This document shows positions 35,395-64,000 of a stretch of DNA of 64,000 nt, piece by piece; within the stretch, counting starts at the first letter, position 1; each line of letters begins with the position of its first letter. Both the position numbers and the translations under genes were made by a program. Below the pieces are notes generated by a model. That model did not search any database and had not been told where the DNA came from. It worked only from the letters and a program-made list of their open reading frames with translations. Where the stretch lies: contig NC_135570.1 in the NCBI RefSeq assembly GCF_964340395.1, positions 10,222,822-10,286,821 on the forward strand, read 5' to 3'. The DNA comes from Glandiceps talaboti (Eukaryota > Hemichordata > Enteropneusta > Spengelidae).

Positions 35395-35655
35395 TTCTAG
35401 TATTTTTTTTCCTTGTAATTCTGCCACATGTATCATTACTTTTGTCACATGTACCAGTTAGTCTGTCACATGTACTGGTAACTCTGTCACATGTACCAGT
35501 TAGTCTGTCACATGTACTGGTAACTCTGTCACATGTACCAGTTAGTCTGTCACATGTACTGGTAACTCTGTCACATGTACTGGTAACTCTGTCACATGTA
35601 CATGTGATTCTGTCACATGTACCAGTGGTTCTGTCATATGTACCAGTAGCTATCA
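35395..35655 (+). repeat. Minisatellite, 21 bp unit in 42 bp dimers
   Basis: CTGTCACATGTACCAGTTAGT alternates with CTGTCACATGTACTGGTAACT over about 12 units. ACATGT sits at the centre of each unit. Opposing 100-150-codon frames come from the multiple-of-three period. Confidence 0.92.
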
Positions 35656-35862
35656 TAGTATATAATCTGCAACTCTCTATATATCTGTCACTGTGACATC
35701 TGACATATCTTACTGGCATTTTATATCATAAAACTGTTATTAATATTATGTCAGCCTTCATTATAGAAACTATGAGTATATATTACATGAACTTCAATTG
35801 TAACATTACTTTGCCATTTTGAATTCTAACCATATCACCTTTCACTTTCTGTCCAGCCTCAC

Positions 35863-35959
35863 CTAGTCTCTAAGGTATGCTGTGATGGAGCGCCCTCACA
35901 CATTGGTCAACCCCTGTCACTGTTGAGGGCAGAGCAACACAACGTATCTTACAGTCTAA
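35863..35959. mobile_element. Mini-MITE, TAGACTGTAAG family (copy 1)
   Basis: About 97 bp. TAGTCTCTAAGGTATGCTGT at the left is inverted to ACGTATCTTACAGTCTA at the right. GAGCGCCCTCACA and GTTGAGGGC lie inside. Confidence 0.75.
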
Positions 35960-36325
35960 GCCTCACCATACTACAACAAAACATTTCAACCACAACACTG
36001 TGGTCTTAAAGCGTAGTTATTCTTGACTTTCACACTTCTCAGGGTGGTGGTGAGGAAACAAAAATGAGAAAAAACGCTAAACTTTTTTGACTTTCATTTT
36101 GATGTACAGAATTTTTGACTGTGGTATATATACTGTACCTTTTCATGTATAGAATTTGATGATGGGTATGTAACTTTTTATGTACAGTCGGGAAGTATCT
36201 TTTTTGTAAGACTTTATACTCTCATCATATTCATGGGTGGACTGATATGACAAACTTTTGTATTTATTCTTAGAAGTGGTGAATTTCTTGTCAATTCTTT
36301 TTAAAGTGGGCTTTGTAAACAGGTG

Positions 36326-36367
36326 AATAAACATGAATATAAAATGTACTCTTGTGTAGGTGTGTTT
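36326..36367 (+). promoter_or_regulatory. Candidate poly(A) signal
   Basis: AATAAA at 36326-36331 is followed within 25 nt by the GU-rich TTGTGTAGGTGTGTTTT. It could end the tetraspanin transcript, but several other AATAAA words occur between 34240 and 35030. Confidence 0.25.
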
Positions 36368-36374
36368 TATTGTC

Positions 36375-36557
36375 CAATCTGATTAAAATGTAATGTGATG
36401 TGATGTGACTTTATAGTATCGTATGTTTTAGATTTTTATAGTTCTGGGTGATTGTCACCTTGGGGAGGTGGCAAACACGTACAGAACAACAAAACGAAAA
36501 TAAATAACAAACAATGAAGGAAAAAGAGGTAAAAAAACGAAAGATTTAATCAAATTG
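36375..36557. mobile_element. CAATCTGATTAAAAT MITE, diverged full copy
   Basis: The left end is CAATCTGATTAAAATGTAAT. The right end AGATTTAATCAAATTG is its inverted match. Inner GTTCTGGGTGATTG and ACAGAACAAC mirror as in 20758-20944. Confidence 0.7.
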
Positions 36558-36667
36558 TTTATTGTCATACTTTCATTGGTATATTAGTAAAAGCACTTCA
36601 CTGAGGTAATACCACATAATAGCATGCCTCTCTTTGTGGTGATGACTTGACAATGTCCAGCGTAACT

Positions 36668-36802
36668 TAGTCTAGTTCCTGATAACCATGTTCCAAAAAC
36701 TACTACTTTATCTTCACACATTACATTACGTTATCTTCACACAGTAATGTGTGAAGATAATGTAGTGTAAATCGGAATATGGTTGTCAGCAATTAGACTA
36801 TC
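36668..36802. mobile_element. Small palindromic element
   Basis: AGTCTAGTTCCTGATAACCAT against ATGGTTGTCAGCAATTAGACT at the ends, and TTATCTTCACACATTAC against GTAATGTGTGAAGATAA inside, form a near-complete hairpin. Confidence 0.65.
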
Positions 36803-37129
36803 TATACTATTACATATATGTACAATTGGGAACAAAATTTTCAAAAAACAATCAGGTTTCATCAAGTTGAAAAAGATAATGCCAACACAACCCCAATGTC
36901 ACTTAGTATATGTACAGATTTACTAGATCTACTATAATGAGGATTGAAATACAAATGTACATGCTAAATAGTTCTTTATGGTTTGCCCATATTCTGTCCA
37001 AGTGTGGTCACAGTTCACTATGCTTACCACACCCTTTTCAATTATAAACTTCCCACTGCAAGCATTGTGTTCTGATTTACTCATGTACTCATTTACCGTC
37101 TATTGGTTCCTGGAATCTTGAAGACACCT

Positions 37130-37458
37130 ACGTAGAATCAGATGCACCAATCATCGTCGATTTGTGTGACAATGTATGACGTGACGCGAGATTCGCTCGT
37201 TTCGATGACGTAATTACACTATTCTTCTGCACCGCACTTTGATTGGTTTTCAAATAGTCACATGATGGACACTCCCCCATAATACCCCTGATCGATTCTC
37301 CGGCGTCTGCATACGAAATAACTGTTGACTTTAACGCTGCCGGTAATACAAGGGTGGTTTTAGTCCGATTTAGTCCTAAATTATTGACATTAATGAATTT
37401 CAGGTGATTTTAGTCTATTTAATATCATAAGGAGAACGTTTTTAACCAGATTACAGAT
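37130..37458 (+). promoter_or_regulatory. Promoter and 5' UTR of the glutamate dehydrogenase gene
   Basis: CpG-rich compared with its surroundings. It contains CRE/ATF-like words (TGACGTGACG about 37179, GATGACGTAA about 37204), a CCAAT box (CACCAATCAT about 37145) and inverted CCAAT (GATTGGTT about 37241). This layout suits a broadly expressed metabolic gene and a cAMP/ATF input. The start site is not determined. Confidence 0.55.
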
Positions 37459-57375
<19,917 letters not shown>

Positions 57376-58140
57376 ACGATTACACCACTGATACTATTAA
57401 AAAGATTATGGCACCAATACCATACTATGATATTGTACTTGAACTGTGTGAATTGTGTATAAAACCATATTGATCTAAAAATGAAAGTGTATCGTGTCAT
57501 TGCAATAGGGAACTTGCAAACCCGCCATTTTGAATGTTGCATCATGGGAAATATAAATATGAATCAATCAGCATTATAACCAATCTTGTTCAATTGTTTG
57601 TAATGACAAATAATGTAGTCATGGTTACCCTGACCATTGTTTTAGGTTTATTCGATCGATAGCTCCACATTAGATAACTACAGTTAATCCCATAGTCCTT
57701 TGCATCTGAGCATGCTCAGTCTGGACTGCAAGTTCCCTATTATCTAATATATTAGTTTATAGATGTGTATACTAAGCTTTAATAAGAAAAAGAAAGAAGG
57801 AAAGAAAGCCATTTTGACCAAACCTGAAATATTTCTGAGAGAAAGAAAATGACACTGATTCTATCAGCTTTCAGCTTCAAAGTGTAATTTAAACCAAAAT
57901 GCCATAATCCTTGTATTAATTCCACCCATCTTTGTCTTCTCCCATATTTATTGTATGAAACATAAAATTTATTTTGTTTCGAACAGAATAATTACAAATT
58001 GTTTTTTAATTCTACTAATTTTTTATTTGACATTTTATGGATTGAGTCTGTCTAACTGAAATGTTGAGAGTAAGATTCAGTGCAAATGTAGTAATAAGGG
58101 ATTTTAGAATTTCTTTCTAGAATAAACAAAGCATTTCCTG
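57376..58140 (+). other. GDH 3' UTR (probable extent)
   Basis: AT-rich non-coding sequence after the stop. AATAAA at 58121-58126, followed by pyrimidine-rich sequence, is the most plausible poly(A) signal. The mRNA end is not otherwise shown. Confidence 0.45.
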
Positions 58141-58301
58141 TTCATTATTCTCTCCTCCAATGTCCTCAAAACAGTTTACCGTATCACTGATGACAATATA
58201 TACCGTCAGAGTCCACAAAACTTCTTTTGAAATTAATCCTCAAATTTTTGCTGTTTCATCAGCATTGTTTTTGACTCTGAGTAGAAATTTTCACAGAAAA
58301 C

Positions 58302-58411
58302 TAGACTGCGAGATATGTCATGTTGCTCCATCTTCGCCAGCCTACTCTACCTATGTGCAAGGTGCTGACCGATATGTGAGGGCGCCCCATCACCGTGTGC
58401 CTTACAGACCA
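58302..58411. mobile_element. Mini-MITE, TAGACTGTAAG family (copy 5)
   Basis: TAGACTGCGAGATATGTCAT against GTGTGCCTTACAGACC. The core is GTGAGGGCGCCCCATCAC. Confidence 0.75.
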
Positions 58412-58764
58412 CCTTGCTCCCACAGTCCATAAACATTCATTCTTGCAGTTAAGCTATCATTTCTTGGAGTTTTGTATTTTGTTAAATGAAGGAGATTAGC
58501 AGTTCAAACTAATTTTTTTTATAAAACTTTCAACATTATTTGAACTCTCGTGAAATCATCTTTGCAATCATTTTTTGTCCCCAAGTAGAGTTAATGGAGG
58601 GATTATGACATATTCATTTTTATTTGAAGAATAATATCTAGGTCTAACTTCTCCAGCATTAAAAGCAGATCGCACAAAATTTGAAATTTTGAACATCTCA
58701 TACTTGAAATAAGCTATTATGATCTGTAGATTATGTATCCATTTCTTGAATACTAATGTTGAAT

Positions 58765-59110
58765 TTGAAACGCAGCTGTATGTCGAATGGCTAGTATTAT
58801 GGTATACATGTTTCTTGCATACAAATTTTATTCAAAACCTGTCAGTATCCATGGCAACATATCTGTATTTTTATTATGATTTCTGAATTTGAAACAGCTG
58901 TATGTCGAGTAGCTAGTATTATGGTATACATGTTTCTTGCATACAAATTTTATTCAAAACCTGTCGGTATCCATGCCAACATAATCTGACATGGCTGTAT
59001 GTCGAATGGCTAGTATTATATTATACATGTTTCTTGCATACAAATTTTATTCAAAACCTGTCGGTATCCATGGCAACATACCTGTATTTTTGTTATGATT
59101 TTAGAATTTG
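58765..59110 (+). repeat. Tandem repeat, three copies of a 95-125 bp unit
   Basis: CTGTATGTCGA(A/G)T(G/A)GCTAG and ATACATGTTTCTTGCATACA recur at about 58776, 58898 and 58990, each followed by CAAAACCTGTC(A/G)GTATCCA. Confidence 0.88.
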
Positions 59111-60132
59111 ATTCACACCTGTGTATCTAGTACTAATAATATATTATATCGCAATATATATGTACTGTGCATCTGAGTACTGAATGCATTTCACTATACC
59201 CACTATATTGTGTATATTCTGATGTATAAAAATGTTCCATTTTGCCAACATGAACCTTACAGGTGTCTGCTGAAACCTATGAAGTATGTACTAATATAAA
59301 GCGTTATGTATATCCATGTGTATTCAGGTCTAAGTAAAAATGAAATATGAAATATTCATGTTTGGTTTGGCAGAGTTTGTGTCATTTCTTAGATTTTCGA
59401 CTGTGCAGTATTATTGTGCAATTATGTTTTCAAGGAGGGACATAAGTTCATCTTGTAACCTTACCACCCCCTAAAGTTGTTATGGTTCGGCCCATAGCTG
59501 TTGTCCCTAATATGAGGTAGGGGTTATGTAGAGTGCACAGACCAATTTAGATGTAGACACTCCAGAGAGTCTGTTAGTTAGATCAAGTGCTGTATGTATG
59601 TACTTGACAAGGTAGCGCCCAGACTGTCTTACCACTTAGACTGAAAGACATGCATGGGTTAGAGGTTGATAGGAGATCATCTTGGATAAGTTTCATGGAG
59701 CGAGGTAGAACCAAACTTATCCATGAACATCTTTCTTATTGACCTCTACCTGACTTAGATGTCAATTGTTGGTTGGTTTCATTGTTGACATCATCAAATT
59801 GTCACCTGGGTACCCATACAACAGTGTTGCAAACGTACATTGTTAGTGTGTTGGCAGGGGGCATTCTCACAAACTAGAACTGATATCTCTTCCACAACAC
59901 AGTGACTGTGAAATATGCATCTTAAAAAGTTCTGTAAAAGAAGCTGTGGTTTATGACGATGGGGAGGGGGTGGTGCCTTAGTCATTGTTCAACTACTAAT
60001 TATATTAGTAAGACATTTTCTTCATGAAATAGAAAATTGTAGAAATTGAACGAGGAAGATTTCTATTGGTCGATATGTTGGTGTCAACACAGGTTGACTT
60101 CTAAATCATTTCGTGGTGCTACTATTAACCAT

Positions 60133-60232
60133 TAGTCTGTAAGGTACGCCGTGACAGAGCGCCCTCACATATCGGTCAATCCCTAAGAAGAGGCTGGTGA
60201 GGGCGGTGTGACACGATGTATCATACAGTCTA
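60133..60232. mobile_element. Mini-MITE, TAGACTGTAAG family (copy 6)
   Basis: TAGTCTGTAAGGTACGCCGT against ATGTATCATACAGTCTA. GAGCGCCCTCACA and GTGAGGGCG lie inside. Confidence 0.78.
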
Positions 60233-60877
60233 ATTAACCATTAGGTAAACGCTTTTATAAGGTGTGTACAGAATGATGAACCTTTCATTCCATCTTATTC
60301 ATGTCATGTGATCACACTTTATCAGTTTATAAGGTATAGTGAAGAACAAATAACACATGTATCAAGAGAAGATTATTACTTTCAAAGTGCTGCCAATGTT
60401 ACAATTAGGTGACTTTTCATCATAATTTCATAAATTATGTCTGTCAGGTGTTCACATCATACTCATCCAAACCAGCCACACAGATACGTTTGCTACATTT
60501 ATTGTCATGTGGGTTTTCACAGCAGTCTAAATATATTCATCTTCATACATTCTCATGTATAGGCAGTCCTTGTGTCAAACAGTCAAATTATGAAATAAAG
60601 TTCAATATATTATTTAAACTATATAGCATCAAATATTACTACAATAAGTACAAAATACAGCCACTCTAGCTCAGTTTTAGTGCAGCCACTCTAGCCAGAT
60701 GTACAAATGTAGAAATTGTACCCATACTAGCCAGGTAGTACAACTAAGTGAACTGACTGATGGTTGTGTCTCAGGTGAAGCATATATTCCCTGAGTTAAT
60801 CATGCTTGCACACATTCTGACATTTGACCATTTCAACTTCACATGTTTTTCTAATTGAACTGTGTAACATATTTAAG

Positions 60878-61073
60878 CACAGGGAACCAGGAATCGTGTT
60901 ACAAACAAACATTTCATTTTAAACTCATGGAACTCTATATACATGTATATGTATGCCTGTATACTACGGTATTTATATAATATACTATATGTTTCTATAT
61001 ATATACTAAACAACTATAGATAGTGCATATTTTATTTGTTTGTTTGTTTGTAACATGGTTCCTGGGCTCCCTT
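60878..61073. mobile_element. Element with about 35 bp inverted ends
   Basis: AGGGAACCAGGAATCGTGTT plus ACAAACAAAC at the left mirrors GTTTGTTTGTAACATGGTTC plus CTGGGCTCCCT at the right. The interior is AT-rich. Confidence 0.7.
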
Positions 61074-61599
61074 TGATTCGAGGCTTGCCAGCTCGACCAT
61101 CCACATGACCTACTTACGTCTCCGTCTGCGAGGACCAGTTTGACTCATGTTGACTCATGTCTTAGTTACCCAGGTTATAAAACCTGTGGAGTGATTTTCA
61201 CTTTTAACCAGTCAGTTCCTCAAATAGATATCATAGTAGCGATATGGAAACAGTTTCTTCAAAATGTGTCTGTGAAAAAAACTAGCCAGATGTAGCAAAA
61301 TCACTAAATTTTATTACACAGATTACGTTGTTTGAAGATCAATCACAGAATCGAATAACATAACATGTTTTTTGCTTGCTCACAAATGACCGAAAATAAA
61401 ACGTACCAGGATGTTGAATTGCTAAATTATTTATAAGGATGACATCATCTTTTACAAACTTTGAACCGATCAAATTAAAGACAGTGTAGGCCTATGACGT
61501 CTTTGTCTAAGGATCCGGATATAAACTTGATTTGATTCGATAAAGGCCAGAGTGGAAAAAAGTTTGAGACAAGACATTGATGTATTTCAATCTTGGAAG

Positions 61600-61767
61600 C
61601 AGACTGGCAAATGATATTAAAAACTATGCTTTAGTTGGGCATTTCTGGGGTACCGTGCAGTGCACTGCTCGAGTGCCTCGTGTATCAGTGTATCGTGCGG
61701 TTTTTGTCAGACTGGGTTTTTGTAGACCTATTAGTCAAACAGCGCCACCAAGAGTCTATTTTTCATA
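61600..61767 (+). promoter_or_regulatory. Probable promoter of the third gene
   Basis: CpG-rich compared with its flanks (GTGCAGTGCACTGCTCGAGTG and neighbours). It has a CTCF-like CAGCGCCACCAAG at 61740-61752, and ATAATGGCGCCG, a YY1-like word often found at start regions, at its right edge. Confidence 0.45.
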
Positions 61768-61836
61768 ATGGCGCCGCGACGAACCTACCTACAGACTGTA
61801 GACTCTCACTTTTTTATCACGTCGTCAAAATTTTGA
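61768..61836 (+). CDS. 22-codon upstream ORF in a putative non-coding exon 1
   Basis: ATG in a YY1-like context (ATAATGGCGCCG), then MAPRRTYLQTVDSHFFITSS and two more residues and a stop. The likely splice donor AAAG/GTAAGG follows at 61848/61849. If this is the 5' exon of the downstream gene, the ORF lies upstream of the main start and could dampen translation. Confidence 0.3.
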   Translation: MAPRRTYLQTVDSHFFITSSKF

Positions 61837-62010
61837 CTCAGAATAAAGGTAAGGTGGTGATTATTCGATTCTTTACAATGAAAGTGAATAATGGTGAAAA
61901 TTGCGAAAGAGATGTTTCCGTTCGAGCGGTGAAACTCAACAGTCCTTTCATCAGCTATCGCGATGAAAACTACTAAACTGTAAACATTAATTATGAACAG
62001 TACTATAAAT

Positions 62011-62725
62011 AACAATCACAATGACTGTCTGTCAAGTCGTACACACACGTATTGCCATGCTTATGAGTTTTCATTGTTTTTAGTTGTGCACCTGTTGCGT
62101 ACAAATTGATAGATACCTGACCATGGTTGGGTCTAGAACGCAGTACATGTCCCTAGGCTGAGACCAATCCTCTGACCCCCACGCCACGCTAACTTTGTGA
62201 TTTGTGAAAATTCTATTCATTTTTTTTCATTAACATGATTAGGAATAAATGTACGGGGTTATGTAACAGAGCTGCATGATAATTATGATGACGGGCTGTG
62301 AAAAAAAACTTAAAACTCGTCGAATTCATCTCGGACAAAATAACGGATCCATACAACGGACGTACTTATCCTACGTCCGTTGTATGGATCCGTTATTTTG
62401 TCCGAGATGAATTCGACGAGTTTTAAGTTTTTATTCACAGCCCGTCATCATAATTATCATGCAGCTCTGTTACATAACCCCGTACATTTATTCCTAATCA
62501 TGTTAATGAAAAAAAATGAATAGAATTTTCACAAATCACAAAGTTAGCGTGGCGTGGGGGTCAGAGGATTGGTCTCAGCCTAGGGACATGTACTGCGTTC
62601 TAGACCCAACCATGGTCAGGTATCTATCAATTTGTACGCAACAGGTGCACAACTAAAAACAATGAAAACTCATAAGCATGGCAATACGTGTGTGTACGAC
62701 TTGACAGACAGTCATTGTGATTGTT
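62011..62725. mobile_element. Near-perfect palindrome, 2 x 354 bp with 7 bp loop
   Basis: The arms 62011-62364 and 62372-62725 are reverse complements with one mismatch found by reading them base by base (the A-run at 62301 against the T-run near 62430), and no indels. The loop is CTTATCC. Each arm contains a degenerate tRNA-like promoter: TGGCGTGGGGG (A box, 62550 in the right arm) and CGTTCTAGACC (B box, about 62596) at tRNA spacing. No target-site duplication is evident. It could be a SINE duplicated head to head, a foldback transposon, or an assembly or library artefact. Confidence 0.9.
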
Positions 62726-63248
62726 CAAAAGATTTCAGACACTTCTGGTTGTGTTGTATTACATTGTAATTGGAAAATTTCCTAATGTAACTTGAATCTC
62801 AGACCACCAAGTAAATTCTTGTTTCTTGGTCTCAGCTGGCCTGGTGATGATTGAAACAATGGGGACGAGACAAAGATTATAACTGCAGTTTAATAGTAAG
62901 GGAGGATATGTGTACTCTAAATTTGAAAGTATGTGTATTCTAATTGAAAGGCTGGGATTTAACAGGTTTGTAGGTACAATGTCATTCAAAGGGGTGTACT
63001 TTTTTGACATCTCAGTTTGAAATGGGGATGTGTTTCTGCATTTGTTTAATTTGGGATCATATTAAACCGAGATTCATATTTTTTTGCAAATTGTATGTGA
63101 GTTGTATAAATAATTGGATTACAATACTACAGGGCCTGGTGTCATTTATAGATAGGCTTATTATTTCTTTTACATACTTTCTTTTGATACCTTATCTGTC
63201 AGGATCTTCACCTCATTTTCTGCTGTCGATGTTTCAAACCTCTACTTA

Positions 63249-63659
63249 CGCAAATAAAAAAAAATAGTGTGTTTCTGATAATCTGACCGACCCTAGTTAA
63301 GCCTTCGACCCTAAACATTTTTGCATGCAAACAGGTAAAATGGTAACAAGTTACTTCTATTTCTGTGTACACCTTCATGCCTTTGCCTCATCTGTGGCCA
63401 CTTTATAAAAAATTGTATTCCAGAGAGAAACCAGGTCTTTTTAGACTATAACAGTACAGTCTGCATAACGTGTTCGTCTGCTTAACTTATAAATGTAATT
63501 GTGTCTTCATTTACTTCGTTTACACCTCATCAAACTCTCAAGGAAGTATTAACACTGACAAAAATCTTATTTTGGGTCGAAATAATTTTAGATTCCGACC
63601 TACCTACCCATTTTTCTGAAGTCATGATATCAGAAACAAACATTTTTTTTTATTTTGCC
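63249..63659. mobile_element. MITE with GGCAAAA ends (family A copy 2)
   Basis: CGCAAATAAAAAAAAATAGT plus GTGTTTCTGATAA mirrors TATCAGAAACAAACATTTTT plus TTATTTTGCC. CCGACC and GGTCGA words sit subterminally as in 50040-50377. Confidence 0.78.
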
Positions 63660-63751
63660 TTAACCATATTATCCAATCATTGAATGTCTTTGATTTGTAC
63701 AAAGTATTTGTAAAGTTTTCAACTAAAAATGTATTTGATTTTGTTCTCAGA

Positions 63752-63883
63752 ATGCCTTCAGATAATGAATACAGTCGGAGGAGAGACAAAACATCTTCAC
63801 TCAGGAGTAGAAAAAAGAATCGTAAAACTAGAACAGAGAGAGATAAACAAAGATGTCAGCGAGATAAGAGTAGAGAGAAGAAG
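63752..63883 (+). CDS. First coding exon of an unidentified basic protein (partial gene)
   Basis: The acceptor TTGTTCTCAG is followed by A and then ATG at 63752. The frame stays open for 44 codons to a donor GTATAT (phase 0); the rest of the gene lies beyond the window. The peptide MPSDNEYSRRRDKTSSLRSR and onward is dominated by Arg, Lys, Ser, Asp and Glu, with R-D and R-E pairs. It resembles disordered, charged N-termini of nuclear/RNA-processing proteins, but no family can be named. An ATG immediately after an acceptor fits a gene whose first exon is non-coding. Confidence 0.55.
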
Positions 63884-64000
63884 GTATATATGTGTATTGA
63901 ATGAGTTACAAAATGGCCTCAAAAAGATTTCACAAAGACAGTCAAAGTCAATATTTGAAATTATTGCATTTCCCCAAAGGAGTGGCATACTCCCTGAAGT

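Larger units (their letters stand above)
32096..37129 (+). other. Tetraspanin 3' UTR and intergenic region
   Basis: No coding exon is seen. Contents are (CATA)n at about 33000-33265, a 21/42 bp minisatellite at 35395-35655, a MITE of the TAGACTGTAAG family at 35863-35959, a MITE at 36375-36557 and a small palindrome at 36668-36802. The true 3' end of the mRNA is undetermined; one reasonable poly(A) signal is listed. Confidence 0.7.
58160..61600. other. Intergenic region between GDH and the third gene
   Basis: No exon is supported. Contents are mini-MITEs (58302-58411 and 60133-60232), a 95-125 bp tandem repeat (58765-59110), an inverted repeat near 59654-59755 (GGTTAGAGGTTGATAGGAGA against TCTTTCTTATTGACCTCTAC) and the inverted-repeat element 60878-61073. 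Confidence 0.65.
61849..63750 (+). other. Putative intron 1 of the third gene
   Basis: Bounded by GTAAGG and TTGTTCTCAG. It holds the giant palindrome (62011-62725) and a GGCAAAA-ended MITE (63249-63659). Confidence 0.4.

Noticed and set aside
35270-35719. Apparent 149 aa Thr/Cys/Asp-rich repeat protein on the minus strand.
   Set aside because: It is a 21 bp minisatellite read through; a repeat length divisible by three keeps both strands open.
61635-61976. 113-codon open frame over the third gene's start region.
   Set aside because: It runs across the predicted donor at 61849, has no recognisable motif, and overlaps the CpG-rich promoter. It is probably chance.

Overview
The window is AT-rich, intron-rich metazoan nuclear DNA. 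It has long introns, GT-AG splicing, a TspanC8 tetraspanin, an animal-type glutamate dehydrogenase with an antenna, tRNA-derived SINEs and very many short palindromic DNA transposons. A marine invertebrate bilaterian (hemichordate, cephalochordate or lophotrochozoan) fits best; the species cannot be fixed from sequence alone. Most open frames in the window are chance or lie in repeats. The real coding sequence was found by assembling exons from homology, phase and splice sites.

Layout, all genes on the + strand: (1) 1-2470 holds a 1.6 kb terminal-inverted-repeat element with two facing arrays of a CGTAATTACG-containing repeat and an internal hammerhead-ribozyme-like core. (2) 2470-32095 is a complete nine-exon tetraspanin gene encoding 274 aa, with eight cysteines in the large extracellular loop (TspanC8 class, the ADAM10 partners). 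Its introns hold MITEs, minisatellites and large microsatellites. (3) 32096-37130 is 3' UTR/intergenic sequence with a (CATA)n block, a minisatellite and MITEs. (4) 37130-58140 is a complete mitochondrial glutamate dehydrogenase gene encoding 539 aa. Twelve exon positions are used, and position 5 is present twice. Exons 5a and 5b are both 87 nt, have the same phase, are 82 nt apart, and each encodes the strand carrying the catalytic aspartate. This is the hallmark of mutually exclusive alternative splicing at an enzyme active site. (5) 58160-61600 is intergenic, with minisatellites and MITEs. (6) 61600-64000 is the start of a third gene. It has a CpG-richer promoter, a probable non-coding first exon with a 22-codon upstream ORF, an intron carrying a near-perfect 2 x 354 bp palindrome, and a 44-codon basic first coding exon that runs out of the window.

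The two complete genes have no evident functional link beyond adjacency: one product is a plasma-membrane/ER protease chaperone, the other a matrix enzyme of glutamate catabolism. The main novelty candidates are the duplicated active-site exon of glutamate dehydrogenase and the giant palindrome with tRNA-like boxes in both arms. At least seven multi-copy or nested foldback families also occur, one of which carries a GAGGGCGC core.
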